Assembly: GCF_000741575.1 (NCBI RefSeq)
Contig: NZ_JGYV01000007.1
Span: forward strand, 38,151-102,150
Reading direction: 5' to 3'
DNA length: 64,000 nt
Source of the DNA: Bifidobacterium cuniculi
Lineage (GTDB): Bacteria > Actinomycetota > Actinomycetes > Actinomycetales > Bifidobacteriaceae
Below are positions 26,331-34,404 of the stretch, in pieces. The notes under the pieces are model-generated. The model saw only the letters and a list, made by a program, of their open reading frames with translations, searched no databases and had not been told where the DNA came from. The position numbers were made by a program, and so were the translations under genes. How positions within the stretch are numbered: the stretch's first letter is position 1; each line of letters opens with the position of its first letter.

Positions 26331-27488
26331 ATGGGATTCCACCGCTACTCCTCGCCCTACGACTGGTCACGCGTCGCCCAATACAAGGACACCGCGCACG
26401 CCGTGCCCGGCGGCATGGTCGACCTGTCCATCGGCTCGCCTGTCGATCCCGTGCCCGACTCGGTGCGCGAGGCGCTCGCCGGTGCCGCCAATGGCGCCAA
26501 TGCATACGGCTACCCACTGACCGTCGGCACGCCCGACCTGCGCGCGGCGATGCGCAGTTGGCTGCGCGACTGCCGTGGCGTGCACGACCTGTCGATCCTG
26601 GGTGCGGACACCGTGCCGACGGTGGGCTCCAAGGAAGCCGTCTCGCTCATGGCGTCGCTGCTGTTCCTGGGGCAGGGCGATGTGGTGGTCCAGCCGCGCG
26701 TCGCCTACCCGACCTACGAGATCGGCACCCAGCTGGCCGGCGCCACCGTGGCGAAGGTGGACGACGTGGCCGATGTCGACTCCTGGGCCGGCATCCCCGG
26801 CGTGAAGGCCGTGTGGGTGAACTCCCCGAACAACCCGACCGGTGAGGTGCTGGGGGAGGGGCGGCTGCGGCGGATCGTGGAGGCTGTGCGCTCCATCGGC
26901 GCCGTCGTGCTGTCCGACGAGTGCTATGCGATGATGGACTGGCGTGGCGCAGCTGACGATGCCGCGGACGACGGCACGGCGCCGGCATCGTCGCCGTGCA
27001 TCCTGCGCGAGGACGTCTGCGGCGGCTCTGCACAGAACATCCTCATGCTGTATTCGCTGAGCAAACAGTCGAACATGGCCGGCTACCGCACCGCCTTCAT
27101 CGCCGGTGACGCCGGGCTGGTGGCGACGATGGCCGACTACCGCAAGCAGGTCGGGCAGATCGTGCCCGGCCCAGTCCAGGCGGCCATGGCCGCCGGACTG
27201 CGCGACACGGCCGCCACCCGCGCACAGCACACGCGCTACCGTGCGCGGCTTGCCACGCTGGTAAACGCGCTGCGTGCGTACGGCTACGACGCGCAGATGC
27301 CGCAAGGGGCGCTGTATGTGTGGGTGAAGGCGCTCGGCGAGGACTGCTGGGCCGATATGGGCGCCTTGGCCGAGCGTGGCATCATCGCCAGCCCGGGGGA
27401 GTTCTATGGCGCCCCGGGGTATCTGAGGTTCTCCGCGACGGCGACGGATGCGCAGATTGCGGAGGCGGCCAGAAGGCTGCAAGCCTGA
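26331..27488 (+). CDS. dapC: Succinyldiaminopimelate aminotransferase (DapC-type)
   Basis: Class I/II PLP aminotransferase, 385 aa. PLP Lys in YSLSKQSNMAGYRTAF, with the conserved NSPNNPTGEVL and the Arg that binds the substrate carboxylate in YLRFSATATD. The pairing with fdxA, and the DapC-like opening (YDWSRVAQYKDTAHAVPGGM), support a role in lysine/diaminopimelate synthesis for peptidoglycan. GGAAGG precedes the ATG. Other class I aminotransferases remain possible. The gene ends at the inverted repeat at 27491. Confidence 0.87.
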   Translation: MGFHRYSSPYDWSRVAQYKDTAHAVPGGMVDLSIGSPVDPVPDSVREALAGAANGANAYGYPLTVGTPDLRAAMRSWLRDCRGVHDLSILGADTVPTVGSKEAVSLMASLLFLGQGDVVVQPRVAYPTYEIGTQLAGATVAKVDDVADVDSWAGIPGVKAVWVNSPNNPTGEVLGEGRLRRIVEAVRSIGAVVLSDECYAMMDWRGAADDAADDGTAPASSPCILREDVCGGSAQNILMLYSLSKQSNMAGYRTAFIAGDAGLVATMADYRKQVGQIVPGPVQAAMAAGLRDTAATRAQHTRYRARLATLVNALRAYGYDAQMPQGALYVWVKALGEDCWADMGALAERGIIASPGEFYGAPGYLRFSATATDAQIAEAARRLQA

Positions 27489-27490
27489 TA

Positions 27491-27532
27491 AAGCCCTTCT
27501 AGAAATCTTTTGTAATATTTCTACAAGGCCTT
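27491..27532. terminator. Inverted repeat between convergent genes
   Basis: Left arm AAGCCCTTCTAGAAAT (27491-27506) and right arm (27517-27532) match at 14 of 16 positions. It is AT-rich and lies 2 bp after the dapC stop and 20 bp before the tdk stop. Bidirectional terminator is likely. The 11-mer CTTCTAGAAAT recurs at the junction near 61866. Confidence 0.65.
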
Positions 27533-27552
27533 AAACGCTTGGAATACCGACA

Positions 27553-28164
27553 TCAATTTTCGCGGCATTCGTTCACCGCAATGCGACCATCCGCGTCCAC
27601 GACCGGATGGAACCAATGCCGACGGCACACGGAAATGTAGCTTTCGTTGCCGCCGATCTGCACCTGCTCGCCGCTCCTGACCGGCCTGCCGTCGCCGACC
27701 CTCAGGTTCATGGTCGCCTTGTGGCCGCACCACTGGCAGATGGTCTTGATCTCCTCGATCTTGTCCGCGTACTCCAGCAGCGCCTCGGAGCCGGTGAACA
27801 GGTCGTTGCGGAAGTCGTTCTTCAGGCCGAAGCACATGACCGGTATGCACAGGTCGTCCACGACCGTGACCAGCGAGAGCACGTTGTGGCGCGTCATGAA
27901 CTGGGCTTCGTCAACGAGAATGCAGTGCGGCCGGTAATCGAGGCCGCCCACGTAGTCCGCCACGTCCATCAGGGGAGTGACGGGCACGGCGGCACGGGAC
28001 ACCCCGATGCGGCTCTCGATGACGCCCTGCCCGGCCCGGGTGTCGGCGGACGAGGTCATCAGGAGGACCGGCTTGCCCTGCTCCTCGTAGTTGTGGGCGA
28101 CCTTGAGGATCTCGATGCTCTTGCCGGAGTTCATCGCACCGTATTTGAAGTAGAGTTGCGCCAT
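27553..28164 (-). CDS. tdk: Thymidine kinase
   Basis: Phosphorylates thymidine in pyrimidine salvage. 203 aa. Walker A GAMNSGKS, the Walker B-like ILVDEAQF, and zinc-site cysteines in CQWCG and C-x-x-H near the C-terminus (CRRHWF) define the type II (bacterial) TK. I chose MAQLYFKYG at 28164 as the start, the normal family beginning; the 26 codons open upstream are not family-like. TATCGT on this strand ends 7 nt before the ATG, with no ribosome binding site, so the message may be leaderless. Confidence 0.95.
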   Translation of the reverse strand: MAQLYFKYGAMNSGKSIEILKVAHNYEEQGKPVLLMTSSADTRAGQGVIESRIGVSRAAVPVTPLMDVADYVGGLDYRPHCILVDEAQFMTRHNVLSLVTVVDDLCIPVMCFGLKNDFRNDLFTGSEALLEYADKIEEIKTICQWCGHKATMNLRVGDGRPVRSGEQVQIGGNESYISVCRRHWFHPVVDADGRIAVNECREN

Positions 28165-28634
28165 GGTGTTGACGATACCAGCGATGGTGTTCCGGCATGG
28201 GGCATGAGCGTCTTTCTGCTGCCGGTCAGGAGCGGAAGCCATTCACGCTTCCCGGTCCACGCGAATGCGGCGGCGCAGGCAATACACCGGGCTCGTGGCG
28301 GGATCGGAATGCGGTATCCACTTGGAGCACGTATTTGGAGCGGCACTCGATTCCGTCTTTCTCGAGCTCTGTCCTGCTGCTGCGCGGTCAAGCCATTGAT
28401 GTCCAGGAGACTGTTGGCGAATGTACATGCCGCCCGCCTCCGTCAAAGGCGGCTCGGCATATTCTTTCGACACCATGCATTGCCGATGGTCGTTTCATGC
28501 CGTCAAGTAGTCGGCGTCATTGCATGTCCTCTGCCCGCTCAGCGAACATCGACCCATTCTGCACCGACCGGCCGCATGATGGCTGCCAGGAGGCATGGCC
28601 GCGGCATGTGGCCATGCCGGCAAGGAGGAACACC
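28165..28634. other. Gene-free interval, 470 bp
   Basis: No reading frame here looks coding on either strand and no RNA gene is recognised. The 28621 end carries the ribosome binding site of the next gene. It may hold its promoter; I cannot place it. Confidence 0.6.
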
Positions 28635-28973
28635 ATGAACGAAACCATGCTCGACGACGAACAGCTCGGTCAGCTCAGGCCCGTACTCTCGTCGCTGACC
28701 GTCGACATCGAACTCAAGCTCATCTTGGACGGCTTCGACACGTCCGGCAAACTGCGCGCCTTGGCGGACCAGCTCGCCGGCGCCTCCGACGGCCGGATCA
28801 CCGTGAGCGCCGACCAAGCGGGGGAGTCCGACGTGACCGTCGACATGAAGGCGCCGCTGCCGGCCGCGCTGCCGATGCTGCGGATTCTGGCGAAGGGCAC
28901 CGACGGCACCATGACCGTGGGCGGCCATGATGTGGACGAGATGATGGAGCTTGTTGACCGCGTGGTCGGCTGA
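28635..28973 (+). CDS. Stand-alone protein resembling the AhpF N-terminal thioredoxin-fold domain
   Basis: 112 aa. The start MNETMLDDEQLGQLRPVLSS and the pattern of IELKLILDGFDTSGKLRALADQLAGASDGRIT resemble the first thioredoxin-like half-domain of alkyl hydroperoxide reductase subunit F, which begins MLD..., followed by a Val-rich strand and a KL-rich helix. The second half, with a CxxC active site in AhpF, is absent, as are Cys residues here. A strong AGGAGGA lies 5 nt before the ATG, so the short form looks intended, not just a decayed remnant. No ahpC or flavin domain is nearby. Role unknown. Confidence 0.6.
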   Translation: MNETMLDDEQLGQLRPVLSSLTVDIELKLILDGFDTSGKLRALADQLAGASDGRITVSADQAGESDVTVDMKAPLPAALPMLRILAKGTDGTMTVGGHDVDEMMELVDRVVG

Positions 28974-29542
28974 GCCGGTAGATGGTGGTATGTGCGGGCG
29001 TAGTGCGTTGTGCGCATGGACGATGGGGTGGCCTCGTTGGGGCATCCCCTCGTCGTGTAGCTGATGCTGTGTGCGGGACGCGCTGCCGGATGTGCATGGC
29101 CTAAGAGGTTGGTCGGTCTGCCATAGATGGGGCTACCGCGCGGACGGTTTTGGTATGGGGTATGGTCTGGAAAGGAAACGTGCGGTAAACAATTGATTAG
29201 TCGCACGAATTGCCGGCCAATAATAGTATTGTCGTCACGACTGGCGTGGCGCTTTCTGCCGGGCTGTTGGCTCTGATGGACCGACCGCCCGAAGTGTCCT
29301 TGCATTCCCTTGCACCCCAACGTTGCAGATGTCTCCGGTATGGGCGATGACCCTTGTTTGACATCGTGGCTGGGCAAGAGAACAATGCTGAAATTAATCG
29401 TTCTCTTTTTCCTTATGGTCTGGTTTTGGTAGGGGCACTGGCGCTTTACCGTGGCGTAACCGGCGTTTGTCGCGGTTGAAATGGTCGCTGGATATATCTG
29501 TGGCTGTGCACACGAAACCCCAGTAATTCAATCCTCTCAACC
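28974..29542. other. Gene-free interval, 569 bp
   Basis: Its right part (from about 29,170) is AT-richer than the surroundings, as expected for a regulatory region of the downstream four-gene operon. I see no convincing frame, RNA gene or hairpin. A GntR operator is expected here or nearer 29,500, since that operon encodes its own GntR protein, but I cannot pick it out. Confidence 0.55.
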
Positions 29543-30838
29543 ATGACACAGCGAAACGAGGCCCTTATGCAATGTGACAGCTACCCGATGAATGGCTATG
29601 CCGACAAGGCAGCGCTCCTGGACGATGCCAGGACGTACTGGAATCCCGACAAGACCGATTTCTGGGTCGACAACGGCATCCCGATGGTGCTCGGCCGGCG
29701 CGAGGGCTACGAGTTCGAGGACATCGACGGCAATACGTATATCGACATGCACCTCAATGGCGGCACGTTCAACCTGGGCCACCGCAACCCCGAGGTCATT
29801 GCCGCCTTGGTGGATGCGCTGGGCCGCGTGGACATCGGCAACCACCACTTTCCCACCTCCGGCCGTGCCAAGCTGGCAAAAATGCTGATCGATACCGTGC
29901 CCGGCGGCACCATGGACAAGGTTGTGTTCGGGTCGGCGGGCGGCGAAGTGGTGGACGTGGCCATCAAGAGCGCACGCTACGCCACCGGACGGCGCAAGAT
30001 CGTGTCGGTGGTCAAGGCGTACCACGGGCATACCGGCCTGTCCATCGCCACCGGCGACGAGCGGTTCCTGAGCATGTTCCATTGCGAACGACCCGACGAG
30101 TTCACGCAGGTGCCGTTCAACGACCTGGACGCGATGGAGGACGCCCTCAAGGGCAACGACGTGGCCGCGGTGATCATGGAGACCATTCCTGCCACGTACG
30201 GCTTCCCGATGCCGGCGCCCGGTTACCTGGCGCAGGTCAAGGCACTGTGCGAACGGTACGGCGCCTTGTACATCGCCGACGAAGTGCAGACCGGACTGGG
30301 CCGCACGGTCGATTTCTGGTGCTTCGAGCACCACGGGCTCACGCCGGACATCGTGGTGACCTCCAAGGGCCTGTCGGGCGGCATCTATCCGGTCAGTGCA
30401 TGCATCCTCAACCAGCGCGCCTCCGGATGGCTGTCCGAGGACGGGTTCGCGCACATGGGCACCTTCGGCGGCTCCGAACTGGGCATGCAGGTGGCCATGA
30501 AGGTCATCGAGATCACCCGCCGCCCCGGCACCGTCGTCCACGTCAAGGAACTGGACGAGTTCTATTCCAAAGCCTTCGATCGGTTGCTCGCCGACCATCC
30601 CTCACTGGTCGAGGTGCGCCACGACGGCACCATCGCGGGCCTGAAATTTGCGGGCGACGGCGAGCCGGCCGTCACGTTCTCCAAGATGCTCTACGACCGC
30701 GGCGTATGGGCGATCTTCTCCACGCTCGACAAGAGCGTGCTGCAGTTCAAGTCCGGCCTGCTGCTGGACATGGACCAAGCCGAAAACGTCATCGATCGCA
30801 TCGACGACGCCCTGGATGACCTCGACCGCGCCTGCTGA
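29543..30838 (+). CDS. Class III PLP aminotransferase-family enzyme (possible phospho-lyase)
   Basis: 431 aa, fold type I. PLP-binding Lys in TSKGLSGGIYPVSA; the Asp in YIADEVQTGLGRT; SAGGEVVDVAIKSAR near the cofactor phosphate. Overall it resembles glutamate-1-semialdehyde mutase/ornithine aminotransferase relatives. Being first in an operon with an APH-type kinase, it may instead act as a PLP phospho-lyase on a phosphorylated amine, as ethanolamine-phosphate and phosphohydroxylysine lyases of this same family do. The ATG at 29543 has no clear ribosome binding site; ATG 29567 (after GAGG) is an alternative start. Confidence 0.82.
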   Translation: MTQRNEALMQCDSYPMNGYADKAALLDDARTYWNPDKTDFWVDNGIPMVLGRREGYEFEDIDGNTYIDMHLNGGTFNLGHRNPEVIAALVDALGRVDIGNHHFPTSGRAKLAKMLIDTVPGGTMDKVVFGSAGGEVVDVAIKSARYATGRRKIVSVVKAYHGHTGLSIATGDERFLSMFHCERPDEFTQVPFNDLDAMEDALKGNDVAAVIMETIPATYGFPMPAPGYLAQVKALCERYGALYIADEVQTGLGRTVDFWCFEHHGLTPDIVVTSKGLSGGIYPVSACILNQRASGWLSEDGFAHMGTFGGSELGMQVAMKVIEITRRPGTVVHVKELDEFYSKAFDRLLADHPSLVEVRHDGTIAGLKFAGDGEPAVTFSKMLYDRGVWAIFSTLDKSVLQFKSGLLLDMDQAENVIDRIDDALDDLDRAC

Positions 30839-30854
30839 AGAAAAGGAGGACGCC

Positions 30855-31898
30855 ATGAACGACAAGGAAAACGACCACGGCCTGGATTGGATGGGCTACT
30901 ACCGTGAAGCCCTGGCGGGTTGGGGACTCGAGACGGCCAACGTACGGCCCCTGTCCCTGTCCGAGAACGCCACCTACCTGGTGACCACCCCGCAGGGGGA
31001 GCGGCGCGTGCTGCGCCTGCACCGCCCCGGTTTCCGGGGCGAGCGGTGCATTCGCTCCGAACTGGCGTGGCTGGCCGACCTGGGCAAGACCGGGGCCGTG
31101 CACACCATGCGGACCTACCCCACCGCCAAGGGATGCGACCTGCACCCCTTCACCAACCCGGCCGGCCAAGTGCAGTACTCCGTGCTTTTCGACTTCCTCG
31201 AAGGCATCGAACCCGTCCAGGCGGGCCTGGGCGACACCATGGACCTGGTCGGCCAGGTTGCCGCCCGCCTGCACGAGCACTCCAGCCGTTGGCAGCGCCC
31301 CGACTGGCTCAAGCGCCTGACCTGGACGCCCGAACGCATCTTCGGCGAACGCTGCGACTACGGCGACTGGCGTGACACCCCCGAACTGACCGCCGAGGGA
31401 CGGGACATCCTGGAATGCGCGGAGGCCAAGGTGCGCGCCGAGATGGCCGAGTACGGCGTCAACGAGCGCAACTTCGGGCTGATCCACACGGACCTGCGTT
31501 CCTCCAACCTGCTCGTCGACGCCCAGGGAGACATCAAGGTCCTCGACTTCGATGACTGCGGCCTGGGCTGGTACCTGTTCGACATGGCCTGCAGCTTCTC
31601 CTTCGAGGAAGGCAACCTGGAGCTGCCCGACCTGGTGGACGCCTACCTGCGCGGCTACTGGTCCGCCGGCGGCGTGCTGACCCGCGAGGACATGCAATAC
31701 CTGCCATGCATGGTCATGGCCCGCGCCCTGCAACTGGTCGCCTGGGTGGAGAAGAGACGCGAGACCGACACCGCGCGAAGGATCCGATCCAGCTACGTGC
31801 AGTCCGTGGTCGAGGCGGCGCGCCTGTACGTGGAGGGCCTCTTCCTGACCGAGGATGCCATCCCCATCCTGCGGCGCCGGGAGTACGTGGCGGCATGA
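30855..31898 (+). CDS. APH-family small-molecule kinase
   Basis: 347 aa aminoglycoside-phosphotransferase/homoserine-kinase-II fold. The catalytic loop is LIHTDLRSSNLL with Asp and Asn, and the metal-binding LDFDDCGLGWYLFDMA follows. The N-lobe has the nucleotide-binding RRVLRLHRPGFRG with its Lys replaced by Arg. AAAAGGAGG sits before the ATG. It begins 16 bp after the PLP enzyme and its stop overlaps the GntR start as ATGA. Members of this family include hydroxylysine kinase, and a sugar-alcohol or amino-alcohol substrate fits the operon. Confidence 0.82.
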   Translation: MNDKENDHGLDWMGYYREALAGWGLETANVRPLSLSENATYLVTTPQGERRVLRLHRPGFRGERCIRSELAWLADLGKTGAVHTMRTYPTAKGCDLHPFTNPAGQVQYSVLFDFLEGIEPVQAGLGDTMDLVGQVAARLHEHSSRWQRPDWLKRLTWTPERIFGERCDYGDWRDTPELTAEGRDILECAEAKVRAEMAEYGVNERNFGLIHTDLRSSNLLVDAQGDIKVLDFDDCGLGWYLFDMACSFSFEEGNLELPDLVDAYLRGYWSAGGVLTREDMQYLPCMVMARALQLVAWVEKRRETDTARRIRSSYVQSVVEAARLYVEGLFLTEDAIPILRRREYVAA

Positions 31899-32713
31899 GC
31901 GGCTCGGTGACGCAACGCACGGTCGAACGCCTCCGGGCGCTCATCGAATCGGGCTGCCTGCCGCCACCCGGCCGGTTGCCCTCCGAGCGTCGCCTCGCCG
32001 CCGACCTGCATGTCTCCCGCAGTACGGTGCGCAACGCCCTGCAGATACTGCGCGAGGCCGGGGAGGTCAGCGTCCGGTCGGGACGTGCCGGCGGCACGTT
32101 CGTCGCCACGGCCAACCCCGACGCGAACCTGTACGCCCGCGCCGACATCTCCATTGGCGACCACCGGCTCATCGAGCACGCCACCGGCCTGCCCCAAGGC
32201 ATCCCCGAGACCGTTGCCAGCCAAGGATTCAGGACGGTCACCTACGTCAAGCGCATCGACGTGCGCACCCCCGACACCATCGCCGCCCGGCGCCTCGCCC
32301 TCGAAGAGGGAGAACCGGTACTCAGGGCCGAACGCGTACGCGCAGTCGGCGGCCACCCCGTCGCACACGAGACCGCGTACCTGCCTTACCGGCGCTACCC
32401 GGGCATCGAACACGCCGACTTCACCCAGTCGGTCTACTCGATCATCACCGAACGCTACGGCACCATGATCGGCCATGTCATTGAATCGATCGACATCCGC
32501 ATGGCCAACGAGAACGAGGCAGCCACCCTCGACGTACCGGCCGGAAGCCCGCTCATCTTCTCCGAAAGCGTCGCCCACGACGCCGACGGCATCCCGGCCG
32601 AATACTCACGCGACCGTTTCCGGCCCGACCGGGTGCGCATCGTTGCCGAGCATACCTTCCCCCAACCATCCAACCAACCAATCGAAACACAAGGACACAT
32701 GAACACGCAGTAA
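31895..32713 (+). CDS. GntR/HutC-family transcriptional regulator
   Basis: 272 aa. N-terminal winged helix (residues about 5-70) with RLPSERRLAADLHVSRSTVRNALQILREAGEV, then a UTRA ligand-binding domain (about 90-255), where LRAERVRAVGGHPVAHETAYLP and ESVAHDADGIPAEYSRDRFRPDR are typical. Overlaps the kinase stop by four bases. It probably senses the transported compound or its phosphorylated form and controls this operon. Confidence 0.9.
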   Translation: MSGSVTQRTVERLRALIESGCLPPPGRLPSERRLAADLHVSRSTVRNALQILREAGEVSVRSGRAGGTFVATANPDANLYARADISIGDHRLIEHATGLPQGIPETVASQGFRTVTYVKRIDVRTPDTIAARRLALEEGEPVLRAERVRAVGGHPVAHETAYLPYRRYPGIEHADFTQSVYSIITERYGTMIGHVIESIDIRMANENEAATLDVPAGSPLIFSESVAHDADGIPAEYSRDRFRPDRVRIVAEHTFPQPSNQPIETQGHMNTQ

Positions 32714-32724
32714 AGGAGCCTCCC

Positions 32725-34161
32725 ATGGAACCCACCGGACAGCAACCCCAGATCAAACGCACCCTGGGCACCTTCTCCATCGTGATGATGGTCGTCGCCG
32801 CCACCGCGCCACTGACCGTGGTCGCCGGCACCCAGCCCCTCGTCATGCTTTACGCCCAGAACAACAGCATCCCCGTGTACTATCTGGCCACCGGCATCAT
32901 CCTCATCCTCTTCTCCGTGGGATTCACCACCATGAGCGAGCACGTGCCCAACGCGGGCGCCTTCTACTCCTACATTCAGGCCGGACTCGGCCGGCGCATG
33001 GGACTGGGGGCGGCGACCATGGCACTGCTGAGCTACACCCTCATCTGCATCGCCGTCATGTCGTACCTGGGCTACTCCACCGCCGCCACCATCACCCTGT
33101 TCTTCCCGTCCATGAACATCCCCTGGTACGTGTGCGCGCTGGCCTGGTGGGCCGTCATCGCATTCCTCGGCTACCACAACATCGACATGAGCTCCAAGGT
33201 CCTGGGCGTCTTCCTTGTCCTCGAGATCGCCGTGGTCACCGTCGTCGACCTCGCCGTCATGGTCCGCGGCGGCGCGGACGGCCTGGACGCAGCGCCCTTC
33301 AGCCCCACCAACTTCCTGTCCGGCACCCCCGGCATGGGCCTGATGTGGGCATTCTTCGGATTCATCGGCTACGAGGCGACCGCCGTGTTCCGCAGCGAAG
33401 CCAAGGATCCCGACCGCACCATCCCGCGTGCCACTTACTGCGCCGTCGCGTTCATCGCCCTGTTCTACGGCTTCAGCGCCTGGTGCCTGGTCATGGGCGG
33501 CGGCTCGGGCAATGCGCTGGCCATGGCCAACGAAACCCAGGACGGCTACGTGCTCGTCCTGGCCACCACCTTCGTGGGCAAATGGCTCGCCGACGTCATC
33601 CAGTGCCTGCTGGTCACCAGCCTGTTCGCCTGCGTGCTCAGCCTCCACAACGTCGCCGCCCGCTACACCTACACCCTCGCCGGCGTCAAGGTCCTGCCCG
33701 ACAAGCTCGCCGAAATCCACCCCAGGCACTGCACCCCGTCCAACGCCAGCATGGCCATCAGCGCAGTCACTTTCGCTCTACTCGCCGTGGTCACCATCAT
33801 CGGCCTGGATCCCCTCGTGATCTACGCGTGGTTCGCCAACGCCGCCACCCTGGGACTCCTGCTGCTGCAATGCCTGACCTCCATCAGCGTCATCGTGTTC
33901 TTCCGCCGCGTCAAGAGCCGCAAGGGCGTCTGGCACACCGTGATTGCGCCCGCCATCTCCACAGTCGCGCTCGGATTCGTCACCTTCGTGATCATCACCA
34001 ACTTCCCCGCGCTGACCGGCGACAACACCTCGGCCATCATCATGGGCATCCTCATCCCCGCGAGCTTCGCGCTCGGCGCTCGCCTCGCCGGACGCATGAA
34101 GAAGCAACGCCCCCACGACTATGAGCGGCTCGCCGGCATGGTCCTCGCGGCCGAAGCCTAG
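32725..34161 (+). CDS. APC-superfamily amino acid/amine permease
   Basis: 478 aa with about 12 hydrophobic segments. TM1 region VMMVVAATAPLTVVAGTQPL and the TM6-loop FFGFIGYEATAVFRSEAKDPDRTIPRATY (key YEA and SEA residues) place it in the APC superfamily. AGGAGCC precedes the ATG. As the last gene of the operon it likely imports the substrate used by the kinase and PLP enzyme. It ends 12 bp before a large hairpin. Confidence 0.87.
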   Translation: MEPTGQQPQIKRTLGTFSIVMMVVAATAPLTVVAGTQPLVMLYAQNNSIPVYYLATGIILILFSVGFTTMSEHVPNAGAFYSYIQAGLGRRMGLGAATMALLSYTLICIAVMSYLGYSTAATITLFFPSMNIPWYVCALAWWAVIAFLGYHNIDMSSKVLGVFLVLEIAVVTVVDLAVMVRGGADGLDAAPFSPTNFLSGTPGMGLMWAFFGFIGYEATAVFRSEAKDPDRTIPRATYCAVAFIALFYGFSAWCLVMGGGSGNALAMANETQDGYVLVLATTFVGKWLADVIQCLLVTSLFACVLSLHNVAARYTYTLAGVKVLPDKLAEIHPRHCTPSNASMAISAVTFALLAVVTIIGLDPLVIYAWFANAATLGLLLLQCLTSISVIVFFRRVKSRKGVWHTVIAPAISTVALGFVTFVIITNFPALTGDNTSAIIMGILIPASFALGARLAGRMKKQRPHDYERLAGMVLAAEA

Positions 34162-34172
34162 AAGGTGATAGT

Positions 34173-34251
34173 CGCCAGGGTGGCCATCCACTCGGAGACA
34201 AGGATTCGGGGTTCTCGAATCCTTGTCTCCGAGTGGATGGCCACCCTGGCG
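34173..34251. repeat. Long inverted repeat between convergent genes
   Basis: Arms 34173-34208 and 34216-34251 are 36 nt each and exact reverse complements, with a 7-nt loop. It lies between the APC permease (+) and hsdR (-). A bidirectional terminator of unusual length. The sequence on to 34404 holds no gene. Confidence 0.93.
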
Positions 34252-34404
34252 GTTGTAGGTCTGGATTGAACTTGCGTTACGGTTGTTGTGGTTGTCGGGC
34301 TCGGCACGATGCGGGGCGCGAACATTTTCTGTCTCATATGTCCCTATCAGCCGATAACGCCGCTTATGTCATGTAGGGGTGGGGCATTCAGGATGCCCCA
34401 CCCA

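Noticed and set aside
24188..26845. 885-aa frame spanning the permease, ferredoxin and aminotransferase genes
   Set aside because: It runs out of frame through three well-supported genes and is Arg/His/Pro-rich, a typical shadow.
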